Shown here: positions 47,118-57,285 of the stretch, piece after piece | How positions within the stretch are numbered: the first letter of the stretch is position 1 | Layout: each line of letters opens with the position of its first letter | Assembly: GCF_900231165.1 (NCBI RefSeq) | Contig: NZ_LT960614.1 | Coordinates: 680,550 to 744,549, forward strand | DNA: 64,000 nucleotides | Source of the DNA: Hartmannibacter diazotrophicus | GTDB lineage: Bacteria > Pseudomonadota > Alphaproteobacteria > Rhizobiales > Pleomorphomonadaceae | Reading direction: 5' to 3' | The notes under the pieces: model-generated | Told to the model about the DNA's origin: nothing | The model's database searches: none | The model's input: the letters and a program-made list of their open reading frames with translations, nothing else | Translations under genes and position numbers: made by a program

Positions 47118-47537
47118 ATGGACAACTTTCAGGTGCTCTTCGAGGCCGCAAGCGCGGCAAGAGCCAAGGCCCACGCGCCCTATTCGAAGTTTCACGTCGG
47201 CGCGGCGCTGATCGACGACAAGGGCAACCTTCACGCCGGCTGCAACATCGAAAATGCGTCCTACCCGGAGGGCTGGTGCGCGGAAACCAGCGCGATCTCG
47301 CATATGGTGATGGGCGGCGGCCTGCGTATCCGCACTGCTCTCGTTGTTGCGCCGCGTATTGACGGGGGCCGCTTCTGCACGCCCTGTGGCGGTTGCCGGC
47401 AACGCCTCGCGGAATTTTCCGATGCCGACGTTCGCGTGTATGCCTGCGATCCGGACGGCGCCCATGCGGAATTCACGATGGCGCGGCTCCTGCCGGCAGG
47501 CTTTTCCCTAGTCGGTTACGACGCGTCGACCGAATGA
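47118..47537 (+). CDS. cdd: Cytidine deaminase
   Basis: This is a 139-residue homotetrameric-type cytidine deaminase. Zinc ligands are C53, C90 and C93 (CAE, PCGGC) and the catalytic proton shuttle is E55. It turns cytidine and deoxycytidine into uridine and deoxyuridine. ATG 47118 is the family start; the frame opens at 46908 without homology. Confidence 0.94.
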   Translation: MDNFQVLFEAASAARAKAHAPYSKFHVGAALIDDKGNLHAGCNIENASYPEGWCAETSAISHMVMGGGLRIRTALVVAPRIDGGRFCTPCGGCRQRLAEFSDADVRVYACDPDGAHAEFTMARLLPAGFSLVGYDASTE

Positions 47538-47634
47538 TCCGCGTTATCGCCGAACGATAGCGCTCCGTTTTTGAAGTCACGGCCGATGCCCGCTCCCCCG
47601 AAGCAGCGTCGGCTCTTTATTGGAGTTTTCAGCC

Positions 47635-48468
47635 ATGTCTCAGCACTTTGGCACCGTTGCCGCCAACACGATCAACGAATTGCGCTCGGGCGACTATCGT
47701 GTCGGCCTTGTGCTCGGCTCCGGGCTGGGAGAGTTTGCGGCCTCCATCGAGGACGCCGTCAGAGTGCCGTTTGCGCGGCTTCCCGGCTTTCCGGTCTCGA
47801 CCGTCTCCGGCCATGCCGGCGAGATGATCGTCGGGCGTTTGGCCGGCGTCGACGTCGCGGTGATGTCCGGCCGGCTGCACTACTACGAGCAGGGGGATGC
47901 GGCGGCGATGCGCGCGCCGATCGAAACCTTCGCCTCGCTCGGGTGCTCCTCTCTCATTCTCACCAACTCCGCCGGCAGCCTCGACCCCGAGATGAACCCC
48001 GGCGATTTGATGATGATCACCGATCACATCAATTTCTCCGGCACCAACCCGCTGATCGGCGAGCGGTCCGAGCGCCGCTTCGTCGGCATGACCAATGCCT
48101 ATGACGCCGATCTTCAGGAGGAGTTCCGCAGGGCGGCCAGTGCCGAGCAGGTCAAGCTCCATGAAGGCGTCTACATGTGGTTCGCAGGACCCTCCTTCGA
48201 GACGCCGGCCGAGATCCGCGCCGCCCGCATTCTGGGTGCCAGCGCCGTCGGTATGTCCACCGTGCCGGAAGTGATCCTCGGGCGTTTCTTCGGTCTCAGG
48301 GTGGCGGCCGTTTCGACCATCACCAACCTTGCCGCCGGCATGACGGGCGACGAACTCTCCCACGCCGAGACCAAGGAACTGGCGCCGGTGGGGGCGGAAA
48401 AGCTGGCCCGCATCCTGCCGCGTATCGTCAAGGCCGTGGCCGTCGACAAGCCTTTGGCGGCCGCTTGA
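47635..48468 (+). CDS. punA: Purine nucleoside phosphorylase (trimeric type)
   Basis: This is a 277-residue phosphorylase of the PNP/MTAP family. GLVLGSGLGEF (phosphate loop), MSGRLHYYEQG, TNSAGSLDPE, WFAGPSFETPAEIR and STITNLAAGM are the conserved blocks. It splits inosine and guanosine to base and ribose 1-phosphate. ATG 47635 has GGAG; the upstream TTG 47620 overlaps that site. Confidence 0.93.
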   Translation: MSQHFGTVAANTINELRSGDYRVGLVLGSGLGEFAASIEDAVRVPFARLPGFPVSTVSGHAGEMIVGRLAGVDVAVMSGRLHYYEQGDAAAMRAPIETFASLGCSSLILTNSAGSLDPEMNPGDLMMITDHINFSGTNPLIGERSERRFVGMTNAYDADLQEEFRRAASAEQVKLHEGVYMWFAGPSFETPAEIRAARILGASAVGMSTVPEVILGRFFGLRVAAVSTITNLAAGMTGDELSHAETKELAPVGAEKLARILPRIVKAVAVDKPLAAA

Positions 48469-48545
48469 TTCTTTTTCCCCGGCAAGAGACCCTGATCTGA
48501 AAGGCAAGCCCTTGAGTCGAAAAGGGGCAGTCGGGGAGGTGGGGT

Positions 48546-49859
48546 TTGCTGCCGCAGGAAATCATCCGCAGAAAGCGGGACGGGGAAACGCTGGGCGCGG
48601 CGGAAATCGCCTTTCTCGTGGGCGGTCTCATCCAGGGAACCGTCTCGCGCGAACAGATCGCCGCCTTTGCCATGGCGGTCTTCTTTCGCGGCATGAGCCG
48701 GGACGAGCGCGTCGCCCTCACCCTTGCAATGCGCGATTCCGGCACGGTGCTGGACTGGTCGGACCTGCCGGGGCCGGCGCTCGACAAGCATTCGAGCGGC
48801 GGCATCGGCGATACGGTCTCGCTCATGCTGGCGCCCGCCGTTGCCGCCTGCGGCGGCTTCGTGCCGATGATCTCCGGCCGTGGCCTCGGCCATACCGGCG
48901 GCACGCTCGACAAGCTCGATGCCATCCCCGGCTACGCCAGCCAGCCGGACAGCAAGACTTTCCGCAAGGTCGTCCGCGAGGTTGGCTGCGCCATCATCGG
49001 CCAGACCGAGGATCTGGCGCCCGCCGACAAGCGCATCTACGCGATCCGCGATGTCACCGGCACGGTGGAATCGATCGACCTCATCACCGCCTCGATCCTG
49101 TCGAAGAAACTCGCTGCCGGCCTCACCGGCCTCGTGCTCGACGTCAAATGCGGCTCCGGCGCCTTCATGGCGGGGATGGACGACGCCAGGGGGCTCGCCG
49201 AAAGTCTCGTCTCGGTCGCGGTCGGTGCTGGCCTGCCGACGACGGCCCTCATCACCGACATGAATGAGCCGCTTGGCAGCAGCGCCGGCAACGCCTTGGA
49301 GGTACGGCTTGCGATCGACTTCCTGACGCGGCCGGAAAGCCATCCCCGGCTTCGCGAGGTGACGGTGGAGCTTGGTGCCGAAATGCTGGTTCTCGGGCAA
49401 CTCCAGCCCGATCTCGCCGCCGCCCGGGACGCGATCGGGGTGGCTTTCTCGTCCGGCCGTGCGGCGGAGATTTTCGCGCGGATGGTCGCCGGGCTCGGCG
49501 GTCCTTCCGATCTGATGGAAAGGCCGGACCTTCATCTGGCGTCCGCGCCGGTGACGAAACCTGCCTTTCCGGAAAGACCGGGCATTGTGCAGGCAATCGC
49601 GACGCGCGAGATCGGCGTTGCGGTTGTGGCGATGAAGGGCGGCCGGACGAACCCGGACGATGCGATCGATCCCTCCGTCGGCTTTTCCGAACTGGCGGGC
49701 CTTGGAGCCTCCGTTGGACCGGATCGCCCGCTGGGGCTTGTGCATGCCGCGACCGAGGCCGATGCGGAGCGGGCTGTTCTCGCGCTGAGGCAGGCCTATA
49801 TGACGAAAGAGGATGCTTCGGTCGAAAGATCGGCGATCCTTGAGAAGATCGGTGGATAA
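48546..49859 (+). CDS. deoA: Thymidine phosphorylase
   Basis: This is a 437-residue pyrimidine nucleoside phosphorylase. The signature KHSSGGIGDTVSLML and the block SGRGLGHTGGTLDKLDAI are present, and the C-terminal pyrimidine phosphorylase domain is complete. It gives thymine or uracil and deoxyribose 1-phosphate. The start is TTG 48546, 7 nt after GGGGAGG. Confidence 0.94.
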   Translation: MLPQEIIRRKRDGETLGAAEIAFLVGGLIQGTVSREQIAAFAMAVFFRGMSRDERVALTLAMRDSGTVLDWSDLPGPALDKHSSGGIGDTVSLMLAPAVAACGGFVPMISGRGLGHTGGTLDKLDAIPGYASQPDSKTFRKVVREVGCAIIGQTEDLAPADKRIYAIRDVTGTVESIDLITASILSKKLAAGLTGLVLDVKCGSGAFMAGMDDARGLAESLVSVAVGAGLPTTALITDMNEPLGSSAGNALEVRLAIDFLTRPESHPRLREVTVELGAEMLVLGQLQPDLAAARDAIGVAFSSGRAAEIFARMVAGLGGPSDLMERPDLHLASAPVTKPAFPERPGIVQAIATREIGVAVVAMKGGRTNPDDAIDPSVGFSELAGLGASVGPDRPLGLVHAATEADAERAVLALRQAYMTKEDASVERSAILEKIGG

Positions 49860-49956
49860 ACCGACCTTTGGTTGTTTCGTTCAACTAGGTGCTGCATGGT
49901 TGAACGGCGGCTGAAGTCTTGAGTTTCCATTCGCCCTGTTCAGGGGAAGAGAGAAC

Positions 49957-51198
49957 ATGGCACGCGTATTTCTCATTGTTCTCGACAGCTTCGGTATAGG
50001 TAGCGCACCCGACGCGGAAGACTTCGGCGATGCAGGCGCAAATACGCTGGGGCATATCGCATCCGCCTGCGCGGGCGGAAAGGCCGATATTCCGGGTGTG
50101 CGGTCCGGCCCACTGACCCTGCCGTCCATGGCGACACTTGGCCTCGGTCTTGCGGCGATGGAAGCATCCGGCCGCCGGCCCGACGGGATCAGCACCGCGC
50201 CGCTTCTCGGGCGCTACGCGATCGCCGAGGAAAAATCGAAAGGCAAGGATACGCCCTCCGGCCATTGGGAAATCGCCGGTGTTCCGGCGCCCTTCGACTG
50301 GGGCTATTTCCCCGACACGATCCCGACCTTTCCCGAAAGCCTAACCGACGCTCTGACCCGCGAGGGCAATCTCCCCGGACTGCTTGGCAACAAGCACGCT
50401 TCCGGCACGGACATCCTCGCCGAATACGGCGAGGAGCATATCCGCACCGGCAAGCCGATCGTCTACACCTCTGCGGACTCGGTCCTGCAGATCGCCGCGC
50501 ATGAGGAGCATTTCGGCCTTCAAAGGCTTCTCGATCTCTGCATTATCGCCCGGCGCCTGGTCGACCCACTCGGCATCGGCCGTGTCATCGCGCGCCCCTT
50601 CATCGGCGAGAATGCGGCAAGCTTCGTGCGCACGGCGAACCGGCGCGACTATGCCGTGCCGCCGCCGGAACCGACGCTGCTCGACCGCGTCGAGAACTCG
50701 GGCCACAAGGTCTTCGGCATCGGCAAGATCGGCGACATCTTCGCCCATGTCGGCGTTACCGAGGTGCGCAAGGGGGCCGGCAACGACGCCCTCTTCGACG
50801 CCACCCTGGGCGTGATGGACGACGCGAAGGCCGGCGATCTGGTCTTTGCCAATTTCGTCGACTTCGACACGCTTTACGGCCATCGCCGGGATGTTGCCGG
50901 CTATGCCGCCGCACTGGAGGCCTTCGACCGCCGCCTGCCGGAACTGCTGGCGCGCATGAAGCCACAGGATCTCCTCATTCTGACGGCCGATCACGGTTGC
51001 GATCCGACCTGGCGCGGCACGGACCACACGCGCGAAATCGTGCCGGTCCTGATGGCTGGCCAGGGGATCAAGCCGGGCTACGCCGGGCGCCGCCAGACGT
51101 TCGCCGACATTGGCGAAACCGCTGCCGACTGGCTGCATCTTCCGGCGGGCCGCCACGGCACCAGCATGCTGGCCCCTCTGGAAGTTCAGCCCGTCTAG
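49957..51198 (+). CDS. deoB: Phosphopentomutase
   Basis: This is a 413-residue alkaline-phosphatase-fold mutase. Metal sites are in [18 protein letters not shown] and [18 protein letters not shown]; the phospho-acceptor threonine is in the ANTLGH segment. It moves phosphate from C1 to C5 of ribose and deoxyribose, linking the two phosphorylases to central metabolism. ATG 49957 has GGGGAAGAG. Confidence 0.95.
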   Translation: MARVFLIVLDSFGIGSAPDAEDFGDAGANTLGHIASACAGGKADIPGVRSGPLTLPSMATLGLGLAAMEASGRRPDGISTAPLLGRYAIAEEKSKGKDTPSGHWEIAGVPAPFDWGYFPDTIPTFPESLTDALTREGNLPGLLGNKHASGTDILAEYGEEHIRTGKPIVYTSADSVLQIAAHEEHFGLQRLLDLCIIARRLVDPLGIGRVIARPFIGENAASFVRTANRRDYAVPPPEPTLLDRVENSGHKVFGIGKIGDIFAHVGVTEVRKGAGNDALFDATLGVMDDAKAGDLVFANFVDFDTLYGHRRDVAGYAAALEAFDRRLPELLARMKPQDLLILTADHGCDPTWRGTDHTREIVPVLMAGQGIKPGYAGRRQTFADIGETAADWLHLPAGRHGTSMLAPLEVQPV

Positions 51199-51264
51199 GA
51201 CGGGCGCAGACAAGACTGTTCGGGACGGCGACACCCCCGTGAGCGGGAGGGTCTTGATAATAAG

Positions 51265-51280
51265 ATAAGTGTATGCTTAT
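51265..51280. promoter_or_regulatory. Candidate ArsR operator
   Basis: ATAAG and CTTAT form an inverted repeat with a 6-bp spacer, 8 bases before the arsR start, within an AT-rich promoter-like stretch. Imperfect AT-rich palindromes of this kind are typical autoregulatory ArsR sites. Confidence 0.45.
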
Positions 51281-51288
51281 GTGACGGC

Positions 51289-51603
51289 ATGAGCGAGGCA
51301 GACATCTTCAAGGCCCTGGCAGACCCGACCCGGCGGTCGATCTTCGAGAAATTGGCAGCCGGGAACATGAACGCAAGCGCTTTGCGGCAGGGCATGGAGA
51401 TCAGCCAGCCCGCCATGTCTCAACATCTGTCCGTCTTGCGGAATGCGGGCCTTGTCCGGGAAGAGCGGCATGGACGCTTCGTGAATTACGAGGTCGATCC
51501 TCAGGGACTTGCCACCATCGCGCAGTGGCTCGCGAAATACAGGGCCTACTGGCCCGCGCGCATCGATGCCCTCAAGAGTGTGCTGAAGGACATGGATCAA
51601 TGA
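51289..51603 (+). CDS. ArsR-family transcriptional regulator
   Basis: This is a 104-residue winged-helix regulator (IFKALADPTRRSIFEKL, ISQPAMSQHLSVLRNAGLV). The metal-binding ELCVCDL motif is absent, so it is not a classical metal sensor. It overlaps the next gene by ATGA; ArsR/AHSA1 pairs are common and the SRPBCC partner may bind the effector. Confidence 0.9.
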   Translation: MSEADIFKALADPTRRSIFEKLAAGNMNASALRQGMEISQPAMSQHLSVLRNAGLVREERHGRFVNYEVDPQGLATIAQWLAKYRAYWPARIDALKSVLKDMDQ

Positions 51604-51959
51604 GCAACGTTGAGACCGACGACGGCCATGCCATCATCGAACTCGAATACGACCTTGATGAGCCGCCGCAAAAGGTCTGGCGCGCGATCAGCATTCCGGA
51701 GTTTCGCGATCATTGGCTCCCGCCGCAGGACCTCGCCGACAGCGAAGCGGCGATCATCACGCCCGGACGGGAGCTTCGCTATACGCTGCGCGACGGCGCA
51801 CCGCCATTTGTGGAAAGCACGGTCACCTTCACCGTTCTGCCGAACGGGATCGGCGGAACGCACCTCAGGATCGTCCATGTACCGGCCGACGGAAGCTTCC
51901 CGCACATGATCATGTCCGCCGCGAATAGCAACGATCCGCCCCTGTTGCGCGTAGCCTGA
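51600..51959 (+). CDS. AHSA1/SRPBCC-family protein
   Basis: This is a 119-residue member of the AHSA1 (CalC-like) group; the START-like fold begins [22 protein letters not shown]. It is short, since family members usually have about 140-160 residues and a longer C-terminal helix, which seems reduced here. It is co-translated with the ArsR gene. The ligand is unknown. Confidence 0.8.
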   Translation: MSNVETDDGHAIIELEYDLDEPPQKVWRAISIPEFRDHWLPPQDLADSEAAIITPGRELRYTLRDGAPPFVESTVTFTVLPNGIGGTHLRIVHVPADGSFPHMIMSAANSNDPPLLRVA

Positions 51960-52003
51960 TCCGACACTCGTCCCGTCATTTTCAGAAACACTGGAGTTCG
52001 CCG

Positions 52004-52627
52004 ATGCGCGAAGCGATGCAACTCGTCCCTATGGTCATCGAGCAGTCCAGCCGCGGGGAGCGATCCTTCGACATCTACTCCCGCCTTCTGCGCGAGAGGA
52101 TCATCTTTCTCAATGGCGAAGTGAACGACGCCGTTTCCGCACTCGTCTGTGCGCAATTGTTGTTTCTGGAAGCGGAGAACCCGAAGAAGCCGATTCATCT
52201 TTACATCAACTCCCCGGGTGGCGTCGTGACCAGCGGATTTGCGATGTATGACACCATGCGCCACATCCGTGCCCCTGTGCATACGCTCTGCATGGGCACC
52301 GCCCGTTCGATGGGCTCCTTCCTGCTGATGGCCGGCGAGCCAGGCGAGCGTGCGGCGCTGCCAAACGCCAGCATTTTGATCCATCAGCCTTCCGGCGGCT
52401 TTCAGGGGCAGGCATCGGACATGCTGATTCACGCCGAGGAAATCAAGCAAACGAAGCATCGTATGACGCGGCTTTATGCCGAGCATTGCGGTCGGAGCTA
52501 CGAGGAGTTCGAGAGCGGGATGGACCGCGACCGTTTCATGACGGTGGAGGAAGCTCTCGATTGGGGACTGATCGACAGGATTCAGCATCCGCGAGACGTC
52601 AAATCGTATCCGGATCTGGATGCTTAG
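52004..52627 (+). CDS. clpP: ClpP-family serine protease subunit
   Basis: This is a 207-residue ClpP. The catalytic triad is S102 ([11 protein letters not shown]), H127 (ILIHQPSGG) and D176 (DRDRF). No clpX or tig lies nearby, so this is probably an additional ClpP paralogue, as many Rhizobiales have several. A gene for a ClpA/X partner must be elsewhere. ATG 52004 has GGAG. Confidence 0.93.
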   Translation: MREAMQLVPMVIEQSSRGERSFDIYSRLLRERIIFLNGEVNDAVSALVCAQLLFLEAENPKKPIHLYINSPGGVVTSGFAMYDTMRHIRAPVHTLCMGTARSMGSFLLMAGEPGERAALPNASILIHQPSGGFQGQASDMLIHAEEIKQTKHRMTRLYAEHCGRSYEEFESGMDRDRFMTVEEALDWGLIDRIQHPRDVKSYPDLDA

Positions 52628-52775
52628 AGGGGCGGATTTGCAGGGAAGGGGACGACCCAAACCGGCCGCCGGTCCGGTCGGCGTCGTTCCGCCCGATTTG
52701 ATTGACTTGGCTGACTGAAAAGGAAATGCTCCGGCCCGCGTCGCAGCGCTTTTGCAGAACATCCGCGGATAGAGC

Positions 52776-53771
52776 ATGACCCGCACCATTCCCAAAGTCG
52801 AGCTTCACTGTCACATCGAGGGCGCCGCCCTGCCGGATCTCGTGCGCCGTCTGGCGGCCCGCTACCACATCGATGTCGGCGGCCTGTTCGACGCGGACGG
52901 CGGATATCGCTGGCACGACTTCACCTCCTTTCTGGAGGCCTATGACCGGGCGGCCAGCGTCTTCAAGACGGCGGAGGATTTCGCCGATCTGACCGAAACA
53001 TATCTTGTGGCCTCGGCGCTTGAAGGCGTGATCTACACCGAGGTCTTCATTTCTCCCGATCATGCCCGGCGCAGCGGCATCGCCTACGCGGACTATCTCG
53101 GCGGCATTTCGGAAGGCATGCGGCGCGCCGAGGAAAGTCACGGGATCGTCGGGCGGATCATCCCGCTGATCGAGCGGCATTTCGGCCCCGAAGCTGCCAT
53201 CAAGGCGGCGAAGACCGCGGTCCATACGATGGACGAACGCGTCGTCGGCTTCGGCATGGCGGGCGACGAACGCCTCTACGAGGTGACCGACTTCGCGCCA
53301 GCCTTTGCCGTCGCGGCGGAAGCCGGGCTGAAACTCACCTGTCATGCGGGCGAGGTCTGCGGCGCCGAAAGCGTCCGGGCGACGCTCGATGCCATCCCCG
53401 TCCGCCGCATCGGCCATGGTGTGCGGGCGATCGAGGATGCGGATCTGATGCGCCGCCTTGCCGACGAGGAAATCGTCCTCGAAGTCTGCCCCGGGTCCAA
53501 TGTGGCGCTTGGCGTCTATGCCGGCTGGCCGCGGCATCCGATCGTCCGGCTGCGGGATGCGGGCATCAAGGTCACGATCTCGTCCGACGATCCGCCCTTC
53601 TTTCACACGACCGTCGGACGGGACTACCGGATGGTGCAGGACACCTTCACTCTTTCGGATCGCGAGATGCTCGCGTTCACGCAAACGGCCATCGATGCGG
53701 CCTTCTGCGACGAGACCGTCAAGACCCGGCTGAGGCAACAGATGTTGAACGGCGAAGCCTTCACTTCCTGA
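52776..53771 (+). CDS. add: Adenosine deaminase
   Basis: This is a 331-residue amidohydrolase. Zinc ligands H11 and H13 (ELHCHIEG), the TCHAGEVCG block, RIGHGVRA and SSDDPPFF are present. It turns adenosine into inosine, feeding PunA. Some close relatives use adenine instead, so the exact substrate is not certain. It begins the add-URC1-URC4-upp run. Confidence 0.9.
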   Translation: MTRTIPKVELHCHIEGAALPDLVRRLAARYHIDVGGLFDADGGYRWHDFTSFLEAYDRAASVFKTAEDFADLTETYLVASALEGVIYTEVFISPDHARRSGIAYADYLGGISEGMRRAEESHGIVGRIIPLIERHFGPEAAIKAAKTAVHTMDERVVGFGMAGDERLYEVTDFAPAFAVAAEAGLKLTCHAGEVCGAESVRATLDAIPVRRIGHGVRAIEDADLMRRLADEEIVLEVCPGSNVALGVYAGWPRHPIVRLRDAGIKVTISSDDPPFFHTTVGRDYRMVQDTFTLSDREMLAFTQTAIDAAFCDETVKTRLRQQMLNGEAFTS

Positions 53772-53838
53772 TAAATCAGGACCATAATTCGGATTCCTTT
53801 CCTTGACGGGGCCATCCGCTCCAGACATTCGGCAGGCT

Positions 53839-55104
53839 ATGATGAGCGACAGTGGCAATCGGACGAGCCACATTCGGCTGACTTCGCACCCCGGCGCCGG
53901 CGCCCCCATCCGCTACCCCATCAAGTGGGGTGCGGCGGACCCGCTGGAGCGCGGGCCGGTCATCGGCACGGTCTCTCGCGCCGGCGATCGCAACACGATC
54001 GGCAGCCACGGCGGCAGCTATTCGCTCTATCGCGCGCTGGCGGTGTCCTCCGGTGCGCTCAATCCCATCCAGCGGCCGGATCTGACCAACACCTCCCCGG
54101 TCGTCGGCGTCGGACCGTTTCCGCAGTGGGGAACGCCCGGCAAGATCGTCTCGCTCGATCCCTTCGGTCACATGGTGGCCAGCCTCTATGGCGACCTCAT
54201 CGCCGAGGGCGTCGATATCCGCCCGACGATTGCCATCACCAAGGCGCGCCTCACCGTGATGGAACTGCAGCAGGCGATCCGCGACCAGCGCCTGAAGGTC
54301 GATGGCGACATCGTGCGCGAGGGCGGCGAGATCTCGGTCGTCAAGGCGGCCGTCGATCCCGTGTGGTATCTGCCGGGCATCGCCGAACGCTTCGGCGTCT
54401 CGGACGAAAAACTGCGCCGCACGCTCTTCGAGCAGACGGCGGGCATGTATCCCGAACTCGTCACACGGCCGGACCTCGACGTCTTCCTGCCGCCCATCGG
54501 CGGCATCACGCTCTATATCTTCGGCGATCCGTCGGCGATTGCCGATCCCAAGCGTCGGCTCACCTGCCGTGTGCATGACGAATGCAATGGATCTGATGTT
54601 TTCGGCTCGGATATCTGCACCTGCCGGCCCTATCTCATTCATGGCATCGAGGAATGCGTGAAGGAAGCGCAGGCGGGCGGCGCCGGCCTCGTCGTCTACA
54701 ATCGCAAGGAGGGCAGGGCGCTCGGCGAGGTGACCAAGTTCCTCGTCTACAATGCCCGCAAGCGCCAGGAAGGCGGCGACACCGCGGCGAAATACTTCGA
54801 GCGCACCGAGTGCGTCGCGGGTGTCCAGGATGCCCGCTTCCAGCAGTTGATGCCCGACGTGCTGCATTGGCTGGGGATTACCCGGATCGACCGGTTCGTC
54901 TCCATGTCGGACATGAAATACGACGCCATCACCGGCTCGGGCATCGAGATCGGCGAGCGCGTGCCGATCCCCGCCGACCTCATTCCCATCGACGCCATGG
55001 TCGAAATGGAGGCCAAGAAGGCGGCCGGCTATTTCACGCCGGAGGCGCCTCCCGCCGTCGAGGATCTGCTGTCGACCAAGGGCCGGCCGATCGAGGAATA
55101 TTGA
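53839..55104 (+). CDS. urc1: GTP cyclohydrolase II-like protein, URC1 type
   Basis: This is a 422-residue RibA-family protein. The zinc cysteines are in DECNGSDVFGSDICTC, and the GTP-binding and catalytic segments (YNRKEGRALGEV) follow; an N-terminal extension of about 200 residues distinguishes it from riboflavin RibA. The companions DUF1688 (URC4) and uracil phosphoribosyltransferase identify it as URC1 of the uracil-degradation route, where it is thought to open a uracil nucleotide ring. ATG 53839 is chosen; TTG 53803 and ATG 53842 are alternatives. Confidence 0.86.
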   Translation: MMSDSGNRTSHIRLTSHPGAGAPIRYPIKWGAADPLERGPVIGTVSRAGDRNTIGSHGGSYSLYRALAVSSGALNPIQRPDLTNTSPVVGVGPFPQWGTPGKIVSLDPFGHMVASLYGDLIAEGVDIRPTIAITKARLTVMELQQAIRDQRLKVDGDIVREGGEISVVKAAVDPVWYLPGIAERFGVSDEKLRRTLFEQTAGMYPELVTRPDLDVFLPPIGGITLYIFGDPSAIADPKRRLTCRVHDECNGSDVFGSDICTCRPYLIHGIEECVKEAQAGGAGLVVYNRKEGRALGEVTKFLVYNARKRQEGGDTAAKYFERTECVAGVQDARFQQLMPDVLHWLGITRIDRFVSMSDMKYDAITGSGIEIGERVPIPADLIPIDAMVEMEAKKAAGYFTPEAPPAVEDLLSTKGRPIEEY

Positions 55105-55162
55105 GGATCGGATCACACAACAGGATCATCCGGTCTGACGACGCAAAGGCATCTTCTCTTTC

Positions 55163-56383
55163 ATGACACCTCAAGACCTTCTCTCCGCCACTGCCGTTCG
55201 TGAGCGGGCCGGCCGCATGCTGGCGCTCGGCGAGGCTGGCGGGCTCTCCCATTTCACCGTCGACCTTGCGCGGCTCGATGCCGCCGCCGACTACGTCATC
55301 GCGGTCATGCGCGAGAACTATCCGGATCTCGACATTCCGTTCCACGCCCGCTGGCGGCACTTCGAGGCAGGCGGTATCGACCGCTGGGCGGAGATCTGTG
55401 CCGCGCGTCAGTTCGCCTCTGCCGCCGAAGCGGGACGGGCGGCCTTCGATCTGGCCATCGTCTCGGTGCTGCTTGACGCAGGGGCCGGTCCCGACTGGTC
55501 CTATGAGGAAGCCGCGACCGGCAAGACCTTTTCCCGCTCCGAGGGGCTTGGTGTTGCCAGCCTTGCCATGTTCATCTCGGGGCTGTTCTCCAACAACGCG
55601 GCCGATCCCCTCCGCGCCGACGCGGCGGCGCTTGCGGGCGTCTCGCTTGAGGAGATTGCGTCCGGCTTCCAGGTCGACGGGGCGAACCCCATGGTCGGGC
55701 TGGAGGGCCGGGCCGGACTTCTCAATCGCCTCGGCCAGGTCGTCAGCGCCAACGCGGATGTCTTTGCCATGGAGGACGACCCGCGCCCGGGCGGTCTCTT
55801 CGACGATCTCGCCGCGAAGGCCGTCGACGGCGTACTGCCGGCAACAGCCATTCTGGAGGCGGTGCTGCAAACGCTCGGCCCCATCTGGCCGGGGCGCACG
55901 GTGCTGGAGGGTGTCGATCTCGGTGATTGCTGGCCGTATCCGGGCCTCGTCACCGACGACGTGACGACCGGCCTCGTCCCCTTCCACAAGCTGTCGCAGT
56001 GGCTCTCCTATTCGCTGATCGAGCCGCTCGAATGGTGCGGCATCACGGTCACCGACGTGGATGGCCTGACCGGCCTGCCGGAATACCGCAATGGCGGTCT
56101 CTTTCTCGATCTCGACGTGATCGCGCTGAAGGATCCGGCCGACGCCGAAAGGTCTCATACGGTGGACTCGGCGCTTGTCGTGGAATGGCGGGCGCTGACG
56201 GTCGCGCTGCTCGACCGGATCGCGGAGGTGATCCGCCGGAAGCTCGGCGAGACATCCGAAAGCCTGCCGCTGGCACGCGTGCTCGAAGGCGGCACCTGGT
56301 CGGCCGGGCGCAAGATCGCGCGCGCGAAGCGTCCGGGCGGGGGGCCGCCGATCATGGTGGAGAGCGACGGAACGGTCTTCTAA
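55163..56383 (+). CDS. urc4: DUF1688 protein, URC4 type
   Basis: This 406-residue protein belongs to the DUF1688/URC4 family ([61 protein letters not shown] in adjoining parts). It is needed for uracil breakdown in yeasts with the URC route, but its reaction is not established. It follows urc1 by 58 bases. No known catalytic motif can be pointed out. Confidence 0.86.
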   Translation: MTPQDLLSATAVRERAGRMLALGEAGGLSHFTVDLARLDAAADYVIAVMRENYPDLDIPFHARWRHFEAGGIDRWAEICAARQFASAAEAGRAAFDLAIVSVLLDAGAGPDWSYEEAATGKTFSRSEGLGVASLAMFISGLFSNNAADPLRADAAALAGVSLEEIASGFQVDGANPMVGLEGRAGLLNRLGQVVSANADVFAMEDDPRPGGLFDDLAAKAVDGVLPATAILEAVLQTLGPIWPGRTVLEGVDLGDCWPYPGLVTDDVTTGLVPFHKLSQWLSYSLIEPLEWCGITVTDVDGLTGLPEYRNGGLFLDLDVIALKDPADAERSHTVDSALVVEWRALTVALLDRIAEVIRRKLGETSESLPLARVLEGGTWSAGRKIARAKRPGGGPPIMVESDGTVF

Positions 56384-56453
56384 ACCGCGGCGGCGTTGGA
56401 TACTGTGCTGGCTCAGTGGGAATGCCGGCAAGGCGAGGGACTTCGGGGGCAAG

Positions 56454-57083
56454 ATGCAGGGCGTAACGGTAATCGATCATCCGCTGGTGCAGCACAAGCT
56501 GACCATCATGCGCGACAAGAGAACGTCGACGGCAGGCTTTCGCCGTCTCTTGCGCGAGATCGCCACGCTGCTTTGCTACGAAGTCACCCGCGACCTGGAA
56601 CTCTCCGACGTCGAGATCGAAACACCGCTCGAGACCATGATGGCGCCGACCCTGCACGGCAAGAAGCTGGTCTTCGCCTCGGTGCTGCGCGCCGGCAACG
56701 GTCTTCTGGAGGGCATGCTCGATCTCGTGCCGGCCGCCCGCGTCGCCCATGTCGGCCTCTACCGTGATCCGAAGACGCTGACGGCGGTGGAATACTATTT
56801 CAAGGCGCCGGAAGACATCGGCGACCGCCTGACCATCGTCGTCGACCCGATGCTGGCGACGGCCAATTCGGCGGTGGCGGCGGTCGAACGGCTGAAGGAG
56901 CGGGGCGCGAAGGATCTGCGCTTCGTCTGCCTGCTCGCCGCGCCGGAAGGCATCGAGCGGTTCCGGGGCGAATTCCCCGACGTGCCGATCTACACCGCCG
57001 CGATCGATCGCCAGCTCAACGAGAAGGGCTACATCGTGCCGGGGCTCGGCGATGCCGGCGACCGGATGTACGGCACCAAGTAG
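56454..57083 (+). CDS. upp: Uracil phosphoribosyltransferase
   Basis: This is a 209-residue UPRT. The PRPP-binding loop is [16 protein letters not shown], and the C-terminal uracil-binding end [13 protein letters not shown] is complete. It makes UMP from uracil and PRPP. In the URC pathway UPRT (URC6) gives the nucleotide that is then degraded, so here it may serve catabolism as well as salvage. ATG 56454 has GGGGG. Confidence 0.94.
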   Translation: MQGVTVIDHPLVQHKLTIMRDKRTSTAGFRRLLREIATLLCYEVTRDLELSDVEIETPLETMMAPTLHGKKLVFASVLRAGNGLLEGMLDLVPAARVAHVGLYRDPKTLTAVEYYFKAPEDIGDRLTIVVDPMLATANSAVAAVERLKERGAKDLRFVCLLAAPEGIERFRGEFPDVPIYTAAIDRQLNEKGYIVPGLGDAGDRMYGTK

Positions 57084-57285
57084 GTCGCGCCGGTTTGCAC
57101 GGCATCTGAGTGTTTCGGGTCACGCTTCCTGAACCATGGTGAGCGGAACCGAGGGCCCCTTCGCTGTGTCGGGGCCCGCCTTTACGTCAGCTTCACACCA
57201 GATTGCAAAAACTCGTCTCCCTGAGTTTCGATGGATGGGCCTTGTTCCGTGCGGACGCGGCCTGCCGAGAAAGGGAGACCGCCTG

